A stretch of DNA of 54,902 nt from contig JBBIRB010000015.1 of NCBI GenBank assembly GCA_037442025.1, positions 1 to 54,902 of the forward strand, given 5' to 3'. The stretch comes from UBA2287 sp037442025. Its GTDB lineage: Bacteria > Bacteroidota > Bacteroidia > Bacteroidales > Tenuifilaceae. This document shows positions 34,038-42,376 of the stretch, one piece after another; position 1 is the first letter of the stretch, and every line of letters starts with the position of its first letter. Under the pieces are notes generated by a model, which was given only the letters and a program-made list of their open reading frames with translations, did no database searches and was not told the origin of the DNA. The position numbers and the translations under genes were made by a program.

Positions 34038-36202
34038 CGGCTTCTGATCAATATTTCTTTGTAACCTAATTTCAGAATTCGGGCCATTTCAACTTTGGCC
34101 TGCTCTATAGTGTCGAATTCTCCAGCAAAGTAACGGTACAAATTATCGTCGCCTCGCTCCACCGAAACGTTAGGGATGTTGGCAAAAAAATCAATGCCAA
34201 CAGGATTTTTCAGCGCCATTATCTGCAGGGTGTATTTCCCGGTTGTTGGGTAAACTCTTATAAATGCGTCCTTGTATCCCTGCTGTATTAGCTGTTGCTG
34301 CAATAATATAGCCTCTTCGCGGCTCTGGGTTTTACCTACCACATAACGATAGTAACCATCGGAACCAGCAACAATGTTCAAATTGGGCACATTGGGAATG
34401 GTTTCCATGGCCACAGGATTACGAAGAGCCATTATTTGAACAGTAAAAACCGAAGCTGAGCTAACCGATGGAGTTGTTTGTGCAACTCTGCGAACTTCTG
34501 GTTTTACATCTGGTTTAGGTATATTTCGCTCAACCTCTTTGGTCTTAGGCTTTGATTCTGGGGCAGGTAATGGTTTGGCAGTAGAACTGGGTTTTGGCTC
34601 TTCAACCTGTTTGGGTTCTGGTTTAATAACTAAAGGCGCAGAAACTACAGCAGGCTCAGTAACAGTAGCAATTAGTGTTGGTTTTTCAATTGCCTTTAGA
34701 GGTAGTTCTAACCAAAAATCGGGCTTGCTGTAATCATCGGGAATATTTATGGTTGTTGAAAATGACTGAAAACCTTCGGCCTTTAATGAAATTTGATAAT
34801 TGCCCGGCAGCAACTTGTGTTCGAACTGTAGTTGATTGGATTCCAATTGCAATTCCTTCTCGGTCCGATTTTCATTTCGGTTCTGAATACTTACTGAAAT
34901 TGGGCCTTTGGCCTTGGGTGATCCAGCAATAGATGCCATAAGGGTAACCTGAGGTAGAATCTCAACAAAGTAAATATCGTTGGCCCCCAAGCTGCCTTCA
35001 TTGTGCATAGCCAAGTAGCCCGTATTGGCCTTTAGCCCAGGAAAGAAGAAAGTATTATCGGCAGTTGTATTTATTGGGTAGCCTAAGTTAACAGGGTTTC
35101 CGTTACCCTTTAAATCGATATAAAAAATATCGTAACCACCAATGCTGTTGTGACCCTCGGAGCTAAAGAAAAGAAAACGCTGGTCGGCCGATAGAAAGGG
35201 GGTATCCTCGTTGAAGGGTGTATTCACATTTGAACTTAATATCTGGGGTTTTCCCCATTTACCTTTAGCATCGCGCTCAACTTTGTATATATCCAGTCCA
35301 CCAACCCCACCGGGTCGGTTGCTAACAAAATAAAGTGTATTCCCATCCTTCGAAATGGTAGCATGGGTTTCGCTATGCTTGGAGTTAATGTTTTTTGGAA
35401 GCCGCTCGGCTTTAATCCACTTTTTACCCACTAGGGTCGAAACATAAATATCACTATTCGGGTCGAAGTCGTCAACTAGGTAAAGTTCGTTACCAGCCGC
35501 ATTTAAACTGCTTGTTTTTACATTAGCTGCCAGTTGCTTGGTAATATTAGTTGGTTTTCCCCAAGCGCCGTCCACTTTTTTCGATACAAACACCTCGTAT
35601 CCCCTTCGGCCCAGCGTTGTGTATGCCATAGTATTACCATCGTCTGAAAAAACCGCATTGAAATTGGACCCCGAATTGTTAATTGCTTCACCAAGGTTGG
35701 TGCTTCGAAACGTAATGCTATTCCTAATAGCCTCTTTTGCGCGCTTACACGAAGCAATACGTAAATCGACAGTTGAAAGAAAAGAATCGTTTGGCTTAAG
35801 CGATTGCCTGTATATTTCGTACTGTTCAATGGCCAAGTCGAGCTTGTTAACCATTTGGTAGGCGCGGCCTAAATGGTAATGGGCCTCCATGGGCGCATTA
35901 GTTTCCTTTATTGAGCGCGGGTCGAATTCGGGTGAAGCATTTCTAGCTGCATTCTCGAGAAATTCAATGGCTTCAGACTTTTTATCGTCGGTTAGTAAGT
36001 AGCAAAAACCTACTTTATACATTAGGCTTGCACTTTGGGGAATAACCTTTAGCGCTTCCTTAAATTTTTGAGCGGCCTTTTCGTACTGCTTTTCACCCAA
36101 CAGAATCTCAGCTTCGGTTTCCTTGGCATAAACCAAGTTCCAGTTTTGAGCAGCAACTTTGGCTGTTAGAAGCAGTATGAAAATGAATGGTAACCAACGC
36201 AT
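34034..36202 (-). CDS. PorE-like TPR/beta-propeller protein ending in SPOR-like repeats
   Basis: This 722-residue exported protein has a signal peptide (about residues 1-19, ending VAAQ), TPRs (about 25-165), a PD40/TolB-like beta-propeller (about 190-415; repeats such as SKDGNTLYFVSNRPGG, SADQRFLFFSSEG and GGYDIFYID), and a PEGA/carboxypeptidase-regulatory-like beta domain (about 425-505). A proline/lysine-rich linker (about 515-590) and two C-terminal repeats complete it. Those repeats begin FTVQIMALRNPV and YTLQIMALKNPV, with YRYVVG and YRYFAG later, and resemble SPOR domains. The order TPR-propeller-CRD is that of PorE, which anchors type IX secretion to peptidoglycan through an OmpA domain; SPOR binds denuded glycan strands instead. 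The start at 36202 is the ATG before the signal peptide. Confidence 0.8.
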   Translation of the reverse strand: MRWLPFIFILLLTAKVAAQNWNLVYAKETEAEILLGEKQYEKAAQKFKEALKVIPQSASLMYKVGFCYLLTDDKKSEAIEFLENAARNASPEFDPRSIKETNAPMEAHYHLGRAYQMVNKLDLAIEQYEIYRQSLKPNDSFLSTVDLRIASCKRAKEAIRNSITFRSTNLGEAINNSGSNFNAVFSDDGNTMAYTTLGRRGYEVFVSKKVDGAWGKPTNITKQLAANVKTSSLNAAGNELYLVDDFDPNSDIYVSTLVGKKWIKAERLPKNINSKHSETHATISKDGNTLYFVSNRPGGVGGLDIYKVERDAKGKWGKPQILSSNVNTPFNEDTPFLSADQRFLFFSSEGHNSIGGYDIFYIDLKGNGNPVNLGYPINTTADNTFFFPGLKANTGYLAMHNEGSLGANDIYFVEILPQVTLMASIAGSPKAKGPISVSIQNRNENRTEKELQLESNQLQFEHKLLPGNYQISLKAEGFQSFSTTINIPDDYSKPDFWLELPLKAIEKPTLIATVTEPAVVSAPLVIKPEPKQVEEPKPSSTAKPLPAPESKPKTKEVERNIPKPDVKPEVRRVAQTTPSVSSASVFTVQIMALRNPVAMETIPNVPNLNIVAGSDGYYRYVVGKTQSREEAILLQQQLIQQGYKDAFIRVYPTTGKYTLQIMALKNPVGIDFFANIPNVSVERGDDNLYRYFAGEFDTIEQAKVEMARILKLGYKEILIRSR

Positions 36203-36341
36203 AAAATGAATGATTTTTAGTACCTGTAAACTTGCTGAAGATACGAAAGGTATAAAACAATTGTTATAAAAGCACATTCCATCTTGATGAATTGTATTTT
36301 TTTAGCCCCGAATCGAGTTCTTTTTTGTGTAAAAATTAAAT

Positions 36342-36368
36342 AAAAAAAGCCGAATAAAAGTCGGCTTT
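36342..36368 (-). terminator. Intrinsic terminator of the pseudouridine synthase gene
   Basis: On the minus strand AAAGCCGA and TCGGCTTT (36368 to 36346) form an 8-bp hairpin followed by TTTTTTTA. It lies 10 bases after the stop. Confidence 0.8.
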
Positions 36369-36378
36369 AGTGGTTTAT

Positions 36379-38184
36379 CTATTCGAAACGATTCATTTTT
36401 AGCATTCGTATCTCGCTCTCGTCGAGGAAGCGCCATTTGCCTCGGGGCAAATTCTTCTTGGTTAGACCAGCATAGTATACCCTATCGAGTTTGCTTACCT
36501 TATACCCTAGGCTCTCGAACATACGACGCACTACCCTATTCTGCCCTGTGTGAATTTCAATTCCAATTTCCGATTTATCGGACTCATCGATATAGGCAAC
36601 TGCATCAGCAAAAGCCACCTCACCGTCGTCGAGGGTTACACCTTTAGTAAGGGTTTCCATGTCGTTGGGGGATAGGTTACGATCGAGGCCCACTTCGTAC
36701 ACCTTCTTCTTTTCGAAACTAGGATGAGTTAGCTTGGTGGTTAGTTCGCCGTCGTTAGTAAGGAGTAAAAGACCCGTACTATTGCGGTCGAGACGGCCAA
36801 CAGGGTAAACCCTTTGGTCGCAGGCACCCTCAATAAGATCCATTACGGTAAATTTGGCGTTGGGATCCTCAACGGTAGTAACATAATCCTTGGGTTTATT
36901 CAAAAGAATGTACACTTTCCTTTCGGGGTCGAGTTTGTTGCCTTTAAATTGTACCTCATCGGTAAGTTTTATTTTAGCCCCCAGCTGGTCGACCACCTGA
37001 CCGTTAACGGTAATCATTCCCTTGGCAATATAATCGTCGGCCTCGCGACGGCTGCAAAGGCCCGAATTGGCAATGTATTTATTTAACCTGATAAGCCCAT
37101 CGCTATCGGTTTTCAACTCTGCATCTATTTGGGGTGCCGAGTACAAAGAACCTTTCGCTTTACGGAAGCCCACATCGCGATGCTTCCCGCTCTCCTCTTC
37201 CCGCTTGGGGTACCTTCTTTCTCTGGGTTTCTCGGTGCTACGCTCCTTATCAAATCTGGGTTTGCTAGGTCTATCGCTGTATGAGCGCGATTTTCCTTCG
37301 CCCTCATCCCTTCTTCCTCTCCTTTCCGAAGAGAAACCTTTGTCGTTCGATTTTGGGTACTTGTCTCCATAAGTGCGTGGCTTTCCTTCTCCATCCTCCC
37401 TTTTGCCTCTTTGTTCTGAGGAGTAACCTTTCTCGTTCGATTTTGGATATCTATCTCCATACGTACGAGGCTTTCCTTCTCCATCTTCCCTTCTGCTTTT
37501 TCTTTCTGAGAAAAATCCTTTATCGTTAGATTTCGGGTATCTTTCTCCACGCTCATCGGTTTTTCTGAATGGTTTCCTGTCGGATCCACCATCAAAACGA
37601 GGTTTCCGCTCGTCGGAATATCGAGAGCCCTCTGGTTTCGAACGTGTGAAGCGGCGCTCTCCCCCTTCACTACCTGCGGGTCTGTCGAACGATTTACGAC
37701 CAAACTCTTTCTTTGGTTTAAAACCTTCTTTGCTTCCAAAACCTTCCCTACCTCTCTCCCGTGAAGGTCTAGGATTTTTTTCCCAATCCTCTACAAATTC
37801 ATCGGGGTTATAGGTGCTTTTTTTCGATTCGGTGTAGTTAAATGCTTCAGGCTCGGCTTTGGCTCTCTTCTCTTCGCGGTCAAAACTCCCTCGCTTCCCT
37901 TTTCCACTGTCCTTATCCTTATCAAAACCTTTTCGGTTCGAATCGCCAAATTGGCTCCTCTTGGGGCGCTCATCGGATTCGGTAAATCTTTCGGGGCGGG
38001 GGCTGCGTTTTGGTTTTTCGGCTTCCTCTTGAGGTGCTTCGCTCATCGGATTCGCATCGGTATCGTTGGATGCTTTGGGTGCCCATCGCATGGTGCGGGG
38101 GCGATAAACCCTGGCGGGTTCTTTTTCTTCGGTCTTACTCCTCCTCACGGGTTTCTTTCCGAAATTCTTGTTATCTTCTGTCAT
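36379..38184 (-). CDS. rluB: rRNA pseudouridine synthase (RluB/RsuA family) with long charged N-terminus
   Basis: This 601-residue protein has an ordinary C-terminal enzyme of about 240 residues. An S4 RNA-binding domain (about 365-425, LNKYIANSGLCSRREADDYI) is followed by the catalytic domain with VGRLDRNSTGLLLL, where Asp466 is the catalytic aspartate. The RluB/RluE/RluF/RsuA family modifies uridines in rRNA; RluB (23S) is the likeliest. The first 345 residues are a disordered-looking stretch of Lys, Arg, Glu, Asp, Ser and Gly with three perfect-length 30-residue repeats (PKSNxKGxSSExRxxRxxGEGK). Such RGG/RS-like tails occur on RNA-binding proteins. The gene is monocistronic, with its own promoter and terminator. 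Confidence 0.88.
   Translation of the reverse strand: MTEDNKNFGKKPVRRSKTEEKEPARVYRPRTMRWAPKASNDTDANPMSEAPQEEAEKPKRSPRPERFTESDERPKRSQFGDSNRKGFDKDKDSGKGKRGSFDREEKRAKAEPEAFNYTESKKSTYNPDEFVEDWEKNPRPSRERGREGFGSKEGFKPKKEFGRKSFDRPAGSEGGERRFTRSKPEGSRYSDERKPRFDGGSDRKPFRKTDERGERYPKSNDKGFFSERKSRREDGEGKPRTYGDRYPKSNEKGYSSEQRGKREDGEGKPRTYGDKYPKSNDKGFSSERRGRRDEGEGKSRSYSDRPSKPRFDKERSTEKPRERRYPKREEESGKHRDVGFRKAKGSLYSAPQIDAELKTDSDGLIRLNKYIANSGLCSRREADDYIAKGMITVNGQVVDQLGAKIKLTDEVQFKGNKLDPERKVYILLNKPKDYVTTVEDPNAKFTVMDLIEGACDQRVYPVGRLDRNSTGLLLLTNDGELTTKLTHPSFEKKKVYEVGLDRNLSPNDMETLTKGVTLDDGEVAFADAVAYIDESDKSEIGIEIHTGQNRVVRRMFESLGYKVSKLDRVYYAGLTKKNLPRGKWRFLDESEIRMLKMNRFE
37273..37542 (-). repeat. Three tandem 90-bp in-frame repeats
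   Basis: Three consecutive 90-bp units (37453-37542, 37363-37452 and 37273-37362 in coding order) each encode 30 residues beginning [RK]YPKSN[DE]KG and ending in a Y[GS]D motif. Units one and two share the same GEGKPRTYGD end; unit three has drifted. The unit length keeps the frame open. Confidence 0.85.
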
Positions 38185-38250
38185 TGTTTTGTTGTTAATG
38201 CCAACCGACTATTCGGCCGACTTAAGTTATTATAAAGCGAAAATGGGTTG

Positions 38251-38284
38251 CAAATATAGCTCTTTTGCAGAAAAAAACTGCAAT
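38251..38284 (-). promoter_or_regulatory. Promoter of the pseudouridine synthase gene
   Basis: On the minus strand TATATTTG (38258 to 38251) is an exact -7 match. A TTGC about 22 bases upstream may serve as the -33 element. The ATG at 38184 is about 65 bases downstream. Confidence 0.5.
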
Positions 38285-38297
38285 CCGATTCTCTTTT

Positions 38298-38546
38298 TTA
38301 CTGATTTTCAGTTTTTTCGGAATTATGTTGGCTTGATGCAGTATTTGCATTTGTGGTGCTGTTCACCTCGTTTTCAGCTTTAGAAATTTCACTTTTTAAA
38401 TCGTCCGAAACCTTTCTGAACTCTCCCAAACCTTTGCCTACCGTTTTGGCCACATCAGCCAGCCCCTTAGTTCCGAACAGCAAAAGTACAACCAGAAGAA
38501 TAAGAATTATTTCGGAACCTCCTATGAATAACAATATCAATTCCAT
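38298..38546 (-). CDS. tatA: Twin-arginine translocase subunit TatA
   Basis: This 82-residue protein has one N-terminal transmembrane helix (about residues 3-24), the FGTKGLADVAKTVGKGLGEF amphipathic helix and a polar tail, the standard TatA/TatE form. TatA oligomerises to open the pore for folded Tat substrates; the iron-sulfur protein at 12-950 would be one. No tatC is adjacent. It has its own promoter and lies just downstream of secDF, separated by the secDF terminator. Confidence 0.92.
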   Translation of the reverse strand: MELILLFIGGSEIILILLVVLLLFGTKGLADVAKTVGKGLGEFRKVSDDLKSEISKAENEVNSTTNANTASSQHNSEKTENQ

Positions 38547-38565
38547 AGCCTAACAATAAACCATG

Positions 38566-38573
38566 CAAAGTTA
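38566..38573 (-). promoter_or_regulatory. Promoter -7 element of tatA
   Basis: On the minus strand TAACTTTG is an exact TAnnTTTG match, 20 bases before the tatA ATG. No clear -33 element. Confidence 0.5.
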
Positions 38574-38594
38574 GATATTATTTTCTATTTGCCT

Positions 38595-38627
38595 TAAAAA
38601 AGGCCTGAGGATTACCCCAGGCCTTTA
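38595..38627 (-). terminator. Intrinsic terminator of secDF
   Basis: On the minus strand AAAGGCCTG and CAGGCCTTT (38627 to 38599) form a 9-bp hairpin followed by a T run. It lies about 20 bases after the secDF stop. Confidence 0.85.
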
Positions 38628-38647
38628 AAATTAAATTTTAGTACTTG

Positions 38648-41600
38648 TTATTGCTTACTCGCATGCTTGTCGAGATCGTACGATATTGGAGATGCAACAA
38701 AGAGCGAAGAATAGGTACCCACAAGAATACCGATAATTAGTCCAAAAACAAATCCCCTAATCACCTCACCACCAAAGAAGAAGATAGGAATAAGTACTAC
38801 TAAAGTTGTGAATGAAGTTGCGAAGGTACGACTCAACGTATCGTTCAATGCGCTATTGATGGTCTCTTTGCGATTACGTTTAGGATAAAGACCCACGTAC
38901 TCACGGATACGGTCGAAAATAATCACCGTGTCGTTAATTGAGTAACCAATAATAGTTAATATGGCCGCAATGAATGCTTGGTCGATTTCGAGACCGAATG
39001 GAACCCTGTTATAAAGCAAGGAGAATATTCCGATTACAATAAGCACATCGTGGAAAAGAGCAGCAACGGCTCCAGTACCATATCGCCAATTCTTGAATCG
39101 AATAAGAATATATAGGAATATTGCGATAAGCGCAAAGAAAATGGCGACAACGGCTTCCCGCTTAATGTCGTCGGCAATGGTTGGACCAACCTTTACGCTA
39201 CTCTGCTTGTAAACGTTCCTGAAAGTTGAAATATCAGTATTTTCGGGAAGGAAAGGCAACAAGCCAACGTGTATTAGCGAGTCGACCTCGTTATCGATAT
39301 TTTCACCGTCTGTTGCAATCTTGTATTTGGTTGTAATTTTCACCTGGTTAGGGTCACCAAAGGTTTTTACCTCGGGTGCTTCACCAAGAACTTTACGCAA
39401 CGAGGCACCAACCTCAACGGTTGATACAACCTCCCTATTTTGGAATTTCACCACATAGGAACGTCCTCCGGCAAAGTCGATACCCGGATTTAGACCTCTT
39501 ATAACAAGTGAAGAAATTGCAATAACCAGAATTATTGTAGAAACAATATAAGCAGGCTTGCGGAATTTAATGAAATCGAAATTCACATTGCTGAATGCTC
39601 TCTCACTTAGTTTTGTTGAGAATGAAAGGGTGTACTTCTTGTCGAGCATATAGTGAATAATCAATCGGCTAAGGAAAAGTGCAGCAAACAGCGAAGTTAA
39701 AATACCTATAACCAGCGTAGTGGCAAAACCGCGAATTGGTCCCGAACCAAAAATGTATAGAATTACTGCGGTTAACAGTGTTGTTACGTTTCCGTCGATA
39801 ATTGCCGAAAAAGCATTTTTGTAACCATCGGTAACAGCTAATGATATTCCTTTGCCGCCCTTCAATTCTTCGCGAATGCGCTCAAAGATTAGCACGTTGG
39901 CATCAACAGCCATACCCATTGTTAGTACAATACCAGCAATGCCGGGCAAAGTAAGGGTTGCTTGGAACGATGCTAATACGCCAAATATGAAAAAGAGGTT
40001 AGCAAGAAGTGCAATATCGGCAATTAAACCAGCCCTGTGGCTGTAGTATAGCATCATAAACACCAATACTATAATAAAGCTGAAGATGAATGAATTAATA
40101 CCAGAATCGATAGCTGCTTGACCAAGTGAGGGCCCAACAATTTCTTCCTGCATAATTCGAGCTGGAGCGGGTAATTTACCCGATTTCAGTACGTTTGCCA
40201 AGTCCTCTGCTTCGTTAATGGTGAAATCGCCGGTAATTTGAGAACGACCCCCTTTAATTTCGCTTTGAACGCTTGGGTAAGAATACACATAGTTATCGAG
40301 CACAATTGCAATAGCCCTGTTTCCTTGAACGTTATTTGCGGTGAGTTGAGCCCAAATTTTTGCGCCTTCGGCGTTCATGGTCATAGTAACCTCTGCATTG
40401 CTTCCGGTTTGCGAGAATTCTTTGCGGGCATCTGTTATAACGCTGCCATCGAGGGGGGCGCGTCCATCTCGGCTACTAGCTTTAATGGCAATAAGCTCGA
40501 AGAACTTGCTTTCTTTATCCCAACGGGGCGATTTAACGGTCCAGTAAAATTTCAAATCGCGGGGGAAAAGTGCCTTCACTTGAGGAAGAGCCAAGTAACT
40601 GTTAATGGTGGTAGTATCGCTGAACCGTGCAAAGCCAACCATGGGTCCGCGCGCAAGTTGCCCCTGCTGGGTTACATTGGGGCTAAGAACAGCAAATAAT
40701 GGAAAATCTTTAGAAAGGTTGGTGGCTGCAGCGGCTGAATCGGGCTTCTCCTTCATCATCTCAATTAATTCACCCTCGCTACCAGTAGTTGTTTCGGGTT
40801 TGGTTGCATCAGCAACGGGTTTTACTTCGGTCTGACTCTGCAATTGCTTTTCAGCGTCCTGCAGCTCTTTAATTTTTATGTTGGCTGCTTCGAGTAGCGG
40901 ATAAACCTCCGAATTCTCGTATGTTTCCCAGAACTCAAGGTTAGCGGTTCCCTGTAGCAGCTTGCGAACACGTTCTGGCTCCTTTATACCGGGGAGTTCA
41001 ACCAAAATTCGTCCCGATCCTTCGAGGCGCTGAATGTTAGGTTGAGCCACTCCAAAACGGTCGATACGACTACGGAGTATATTAAACGAATTGACGATTG
41101 CCCCTTCAGCTTCATTATGAATTAGCGCGAGAACTTCTTCATCGGAAGTATTAAAATTAACCCTATCGCTCAATTCGCGGGTCATAAATATGGAAGCCAA
41201 CCGTTTATCGGGAGCCACTTGCTTAAATGCCTTACCGAAACGGGTAATGAAATCCTCGCTGGCAGGCATTTTCTTTGCCAAATCGATTGCGGCTACAAAA
41301 GCACTGTCGGTGCTATAGTTCGACATGGAGCGAACAATGTCAACAACCGAAACCTCGAGGGTAACGTTCATTCCACCCTTCAGGTCGAGGCCCAGGTTAA
41401 TTTCCCGCTCCTTGCACTCTTTGTAAGTGTACTTGCGAAGCCACAAGAAATTGTATACTTTTTCAGAAGAAATAGAATCGAGGTAGTATGATGCCTTTCT
41501 CTTCCTAATGCTTTCTCTCTCTTTGGAATCCTCAATATCCCTTACTTTTTCTTCGGCATACCTCTCTGCCTTTCGTTCCACCATTTTGGTGACATATGTG

Positions 41601-41671
41601 AAAGAGAGCTGAAACACACAAACCAGCGTGAACGCTATGGCAATTAGTCTAATCGCACCTTTATTTTGCAT
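38648..41671 (-). CDS. secDF: Fused protein translocase subunit SecDF
   Basis: This 1007-residue membrane protein fuses SecD and SecF, as is usual in Bacteroidota. SecD covers about residues 1-660, with an N-terminal helix, LGLDLKGGMNVTLEV, a large periplasmic domain including a lineage-typical insertion (about 260-350), and the helices with GMAVDANVLIFERIREEL. SecF follows, with LNPGIDFAGGRSYVV and the YSINDTVIIFDRIRE motif near the end. The protein uses the proton gradient to help pull secreted proteins through SecYEG. The start at 41671 gives MQNKGAIRL directly before the first helix; the promoter at 41726-41733 excludes the ATG at 41728. Confidence 0.95.
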   Translation of the reverse strand: MQNKGAIRLIAIAFTLVCVFQLSFTYVTKMVERKAERYAEEKVRDIEDSKERESIRKRKASYYLDSISSEKVYNFLWLRKYTYKECKEREINLGLDLKGGMNVTLEVSVVDIVRSMSNYSTDSAFVAAIDLAKKMPASEDFITRFGKAFKQVAPDKRLASIFMTRELSDRVNFNTSDEEVLALIHNEAEGAIVNSFNILRSRIDRFGVAQPNIQRLEGSGRILVELPGIKEPERVRKLLQGTANLEFWETYENSEVYPLLEAANIKIKELQDAEKQLQSQTEVKPVADATKPETTTGSEGELIEMMKEKPDSAAAATNLSKDFPLFAVLSPNVTQQGQLARGPMVGFARFSDTTTINSYLALPQVKALFPRDLKFYWTVKSPRWDKESKFFELIAIKASSRDGRAPLDGSVITDARKEFSQTGSNAEVTMTMNAEGAKIWAQLTANNVQGNRAIAIVLDNYVYSYPSVQSEIKGGRSQITGDFTINEAEDLANVLKSGKLPAPARIMQEEIVGPSLGQAAIDSGINSFIFSFIIVLVFMMLYYSHRAGLIADIALLANLFFIFGVLASFQATLTLPGIAGIVLTMGMAVDANVLIFERIREELKGGKGISLAVTDGYKNAFSAIIDGNVTTLLTAVILYIFGSGPIRGFATTLVIGILTSLFAALFLSRLIIHYMLDKKYTLSFSTKLSERAFSNVNFDFIKFRKPAYIVSTIILVIAISSLVIRGLNPGIDFAGGRSYVVKFQNREVVSTVEVGASLRKVLGEAPEVKTFGDPNQVKITTKYKIATDGENIDNEVDSLIHVGLLPFLPENTDISTFRNVYKQSSVKVGPTIADDIKREAVVAIFFALIAIFLYILIRFKNWRYGTGAVAALFHDVLIVIGIFSLLYNRVPFGLEIDQAFIAAILTIIGYSINDTVIIFDRIREYVGLYPKRNRKETINSALNDTLSRTFATSFTTLVVLIPIFFFGGEVIRGFVFGLIIGILVGTYSSLFVASPISYDLDKHASKQ

Positions 41672-41725
41672 TGTTACTAGAGTTAAAAGATTGATTTTAT
41701 TTGCTTTGTTAAAAAAAATATCGGG

Positions 41726-41733
41726 CAAAGATA
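41726..41733 (-). promoter_or_regulatory. Promoter -7 element of secDF
   Basis: On the minus strand TATCTTTG is an exact TAnnTTTG match, about 55 bases before the chosen secDF start. The -33 region is not clear. Confidence 0.5.
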
Positions 41734-41858
41734 TTACTTTTTTTATGATATGCTACTTTTAGGGAACTTTCGATTCAGTAAAATTTTTAGAAGTTTACCT
41801 CTATTCAGCTTGAATTCTTTTTGCGCAGCAAAACTTTGTTTAATGTTTGAATAGGTGC

Positions 41859-42281
41859 CTAAGTTGATACAATCATTACTCGCTGATCGAAATCGAGTTG
41901 GGCGCAATATTTTATCAGAAAATCGCTTCCGAGCATACCATGCAGGGGAAAACCTACCATGCTTTTATACATTTTTGCTAATCCTGAAAGATCGGCACCA
42001 AAAACCTCAAAATTGGTAAATCGAATGCGCGATATTGTAAACCTATCAATTGTATAAAGGCTAACGCTAAATTGCTGAGCGTTAATACCTGCAGCCAAGG
42101 GCTCAATGTGCTCGCTCTCAATTGGTTTTAAGTGAGTCAAAATGCTTTTATTCAGAACGGTACGCGATGCGCCTGTATCGATAACCAGATTAAGAGGGCG
42201 CCGATTGTAGTATGCCTTTACAATAGGATGAAACCCATCGTTTTCTATTTGAACCAAAGAAAAGGGTATAGTTTTTCGCAT
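41859..42281 (-). CDS. Small retropepsin-like aspartic protease
   Basis: This 140-residue protein has the clan AA signature LVIDTGASRTVLN, with Asp35 as the catalytic residue, and a later HGMLGSDFL segment that matches the second conserved Gly-hydrophobic region. It has no signal peptide or membrane helix, so it is probably cytoplasmic. One-domain proteases of this type act as homodimers, as retroviral protease does. The substrate is unknown. Its promoter region overlaps the region upstream of the divergent sensor kinase gene. Confidence 0.8.
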   Translation of the reverse strand: MRKTIPFSLVQIENDGFHPIVKAYYNRRPLNLVIDTGASRTVLNKSILTHLKPIESEHIEPLAAGINAQQFSVSLYTIDRFTISRIRFTNFEVFGADLSGLAKMYKSMVGFPLHGMLGSDFLIKYCAQLDFDQRVMIVST

Positions 42282-42321
42282 TTCGTTTCTAAATTATGTT
42301 CCAACCGGTACCAGTTTTCGC

Positions 42322-42329
42322 CAAAAATA
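42322..42329 (-). promoter_or_regulatory. Promoter -7 element of the aspartic protease gene
   Basis: On the minus strand TATTTTTG is an exact TAnnTTTG match, 41 bases before the ATG at 42281. It lies between two divergent genes. Confidence 0.45.
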
Positions 42330-42376
42330 GTTAAATTGCCCGACAAACCTGAAAATAAGGGCTTTTTATTGAACAA

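Noticed and set aside
36253..36268. The small palindrome ACAATTGT upstream of the PorE-like gene as an operator.
   Set aside because: An 8-base AT-rich palindrome is expected by chance at this composition, and no matching second copy was seen.
37273..37542. A possible CRISPR or non-coding tandem array.
   Set aside because: The three units are contiguous 90-bp blocks in frame with the pseudouridine synthase gene, have no spacers, and encode a regular 30-residue protein repeat.
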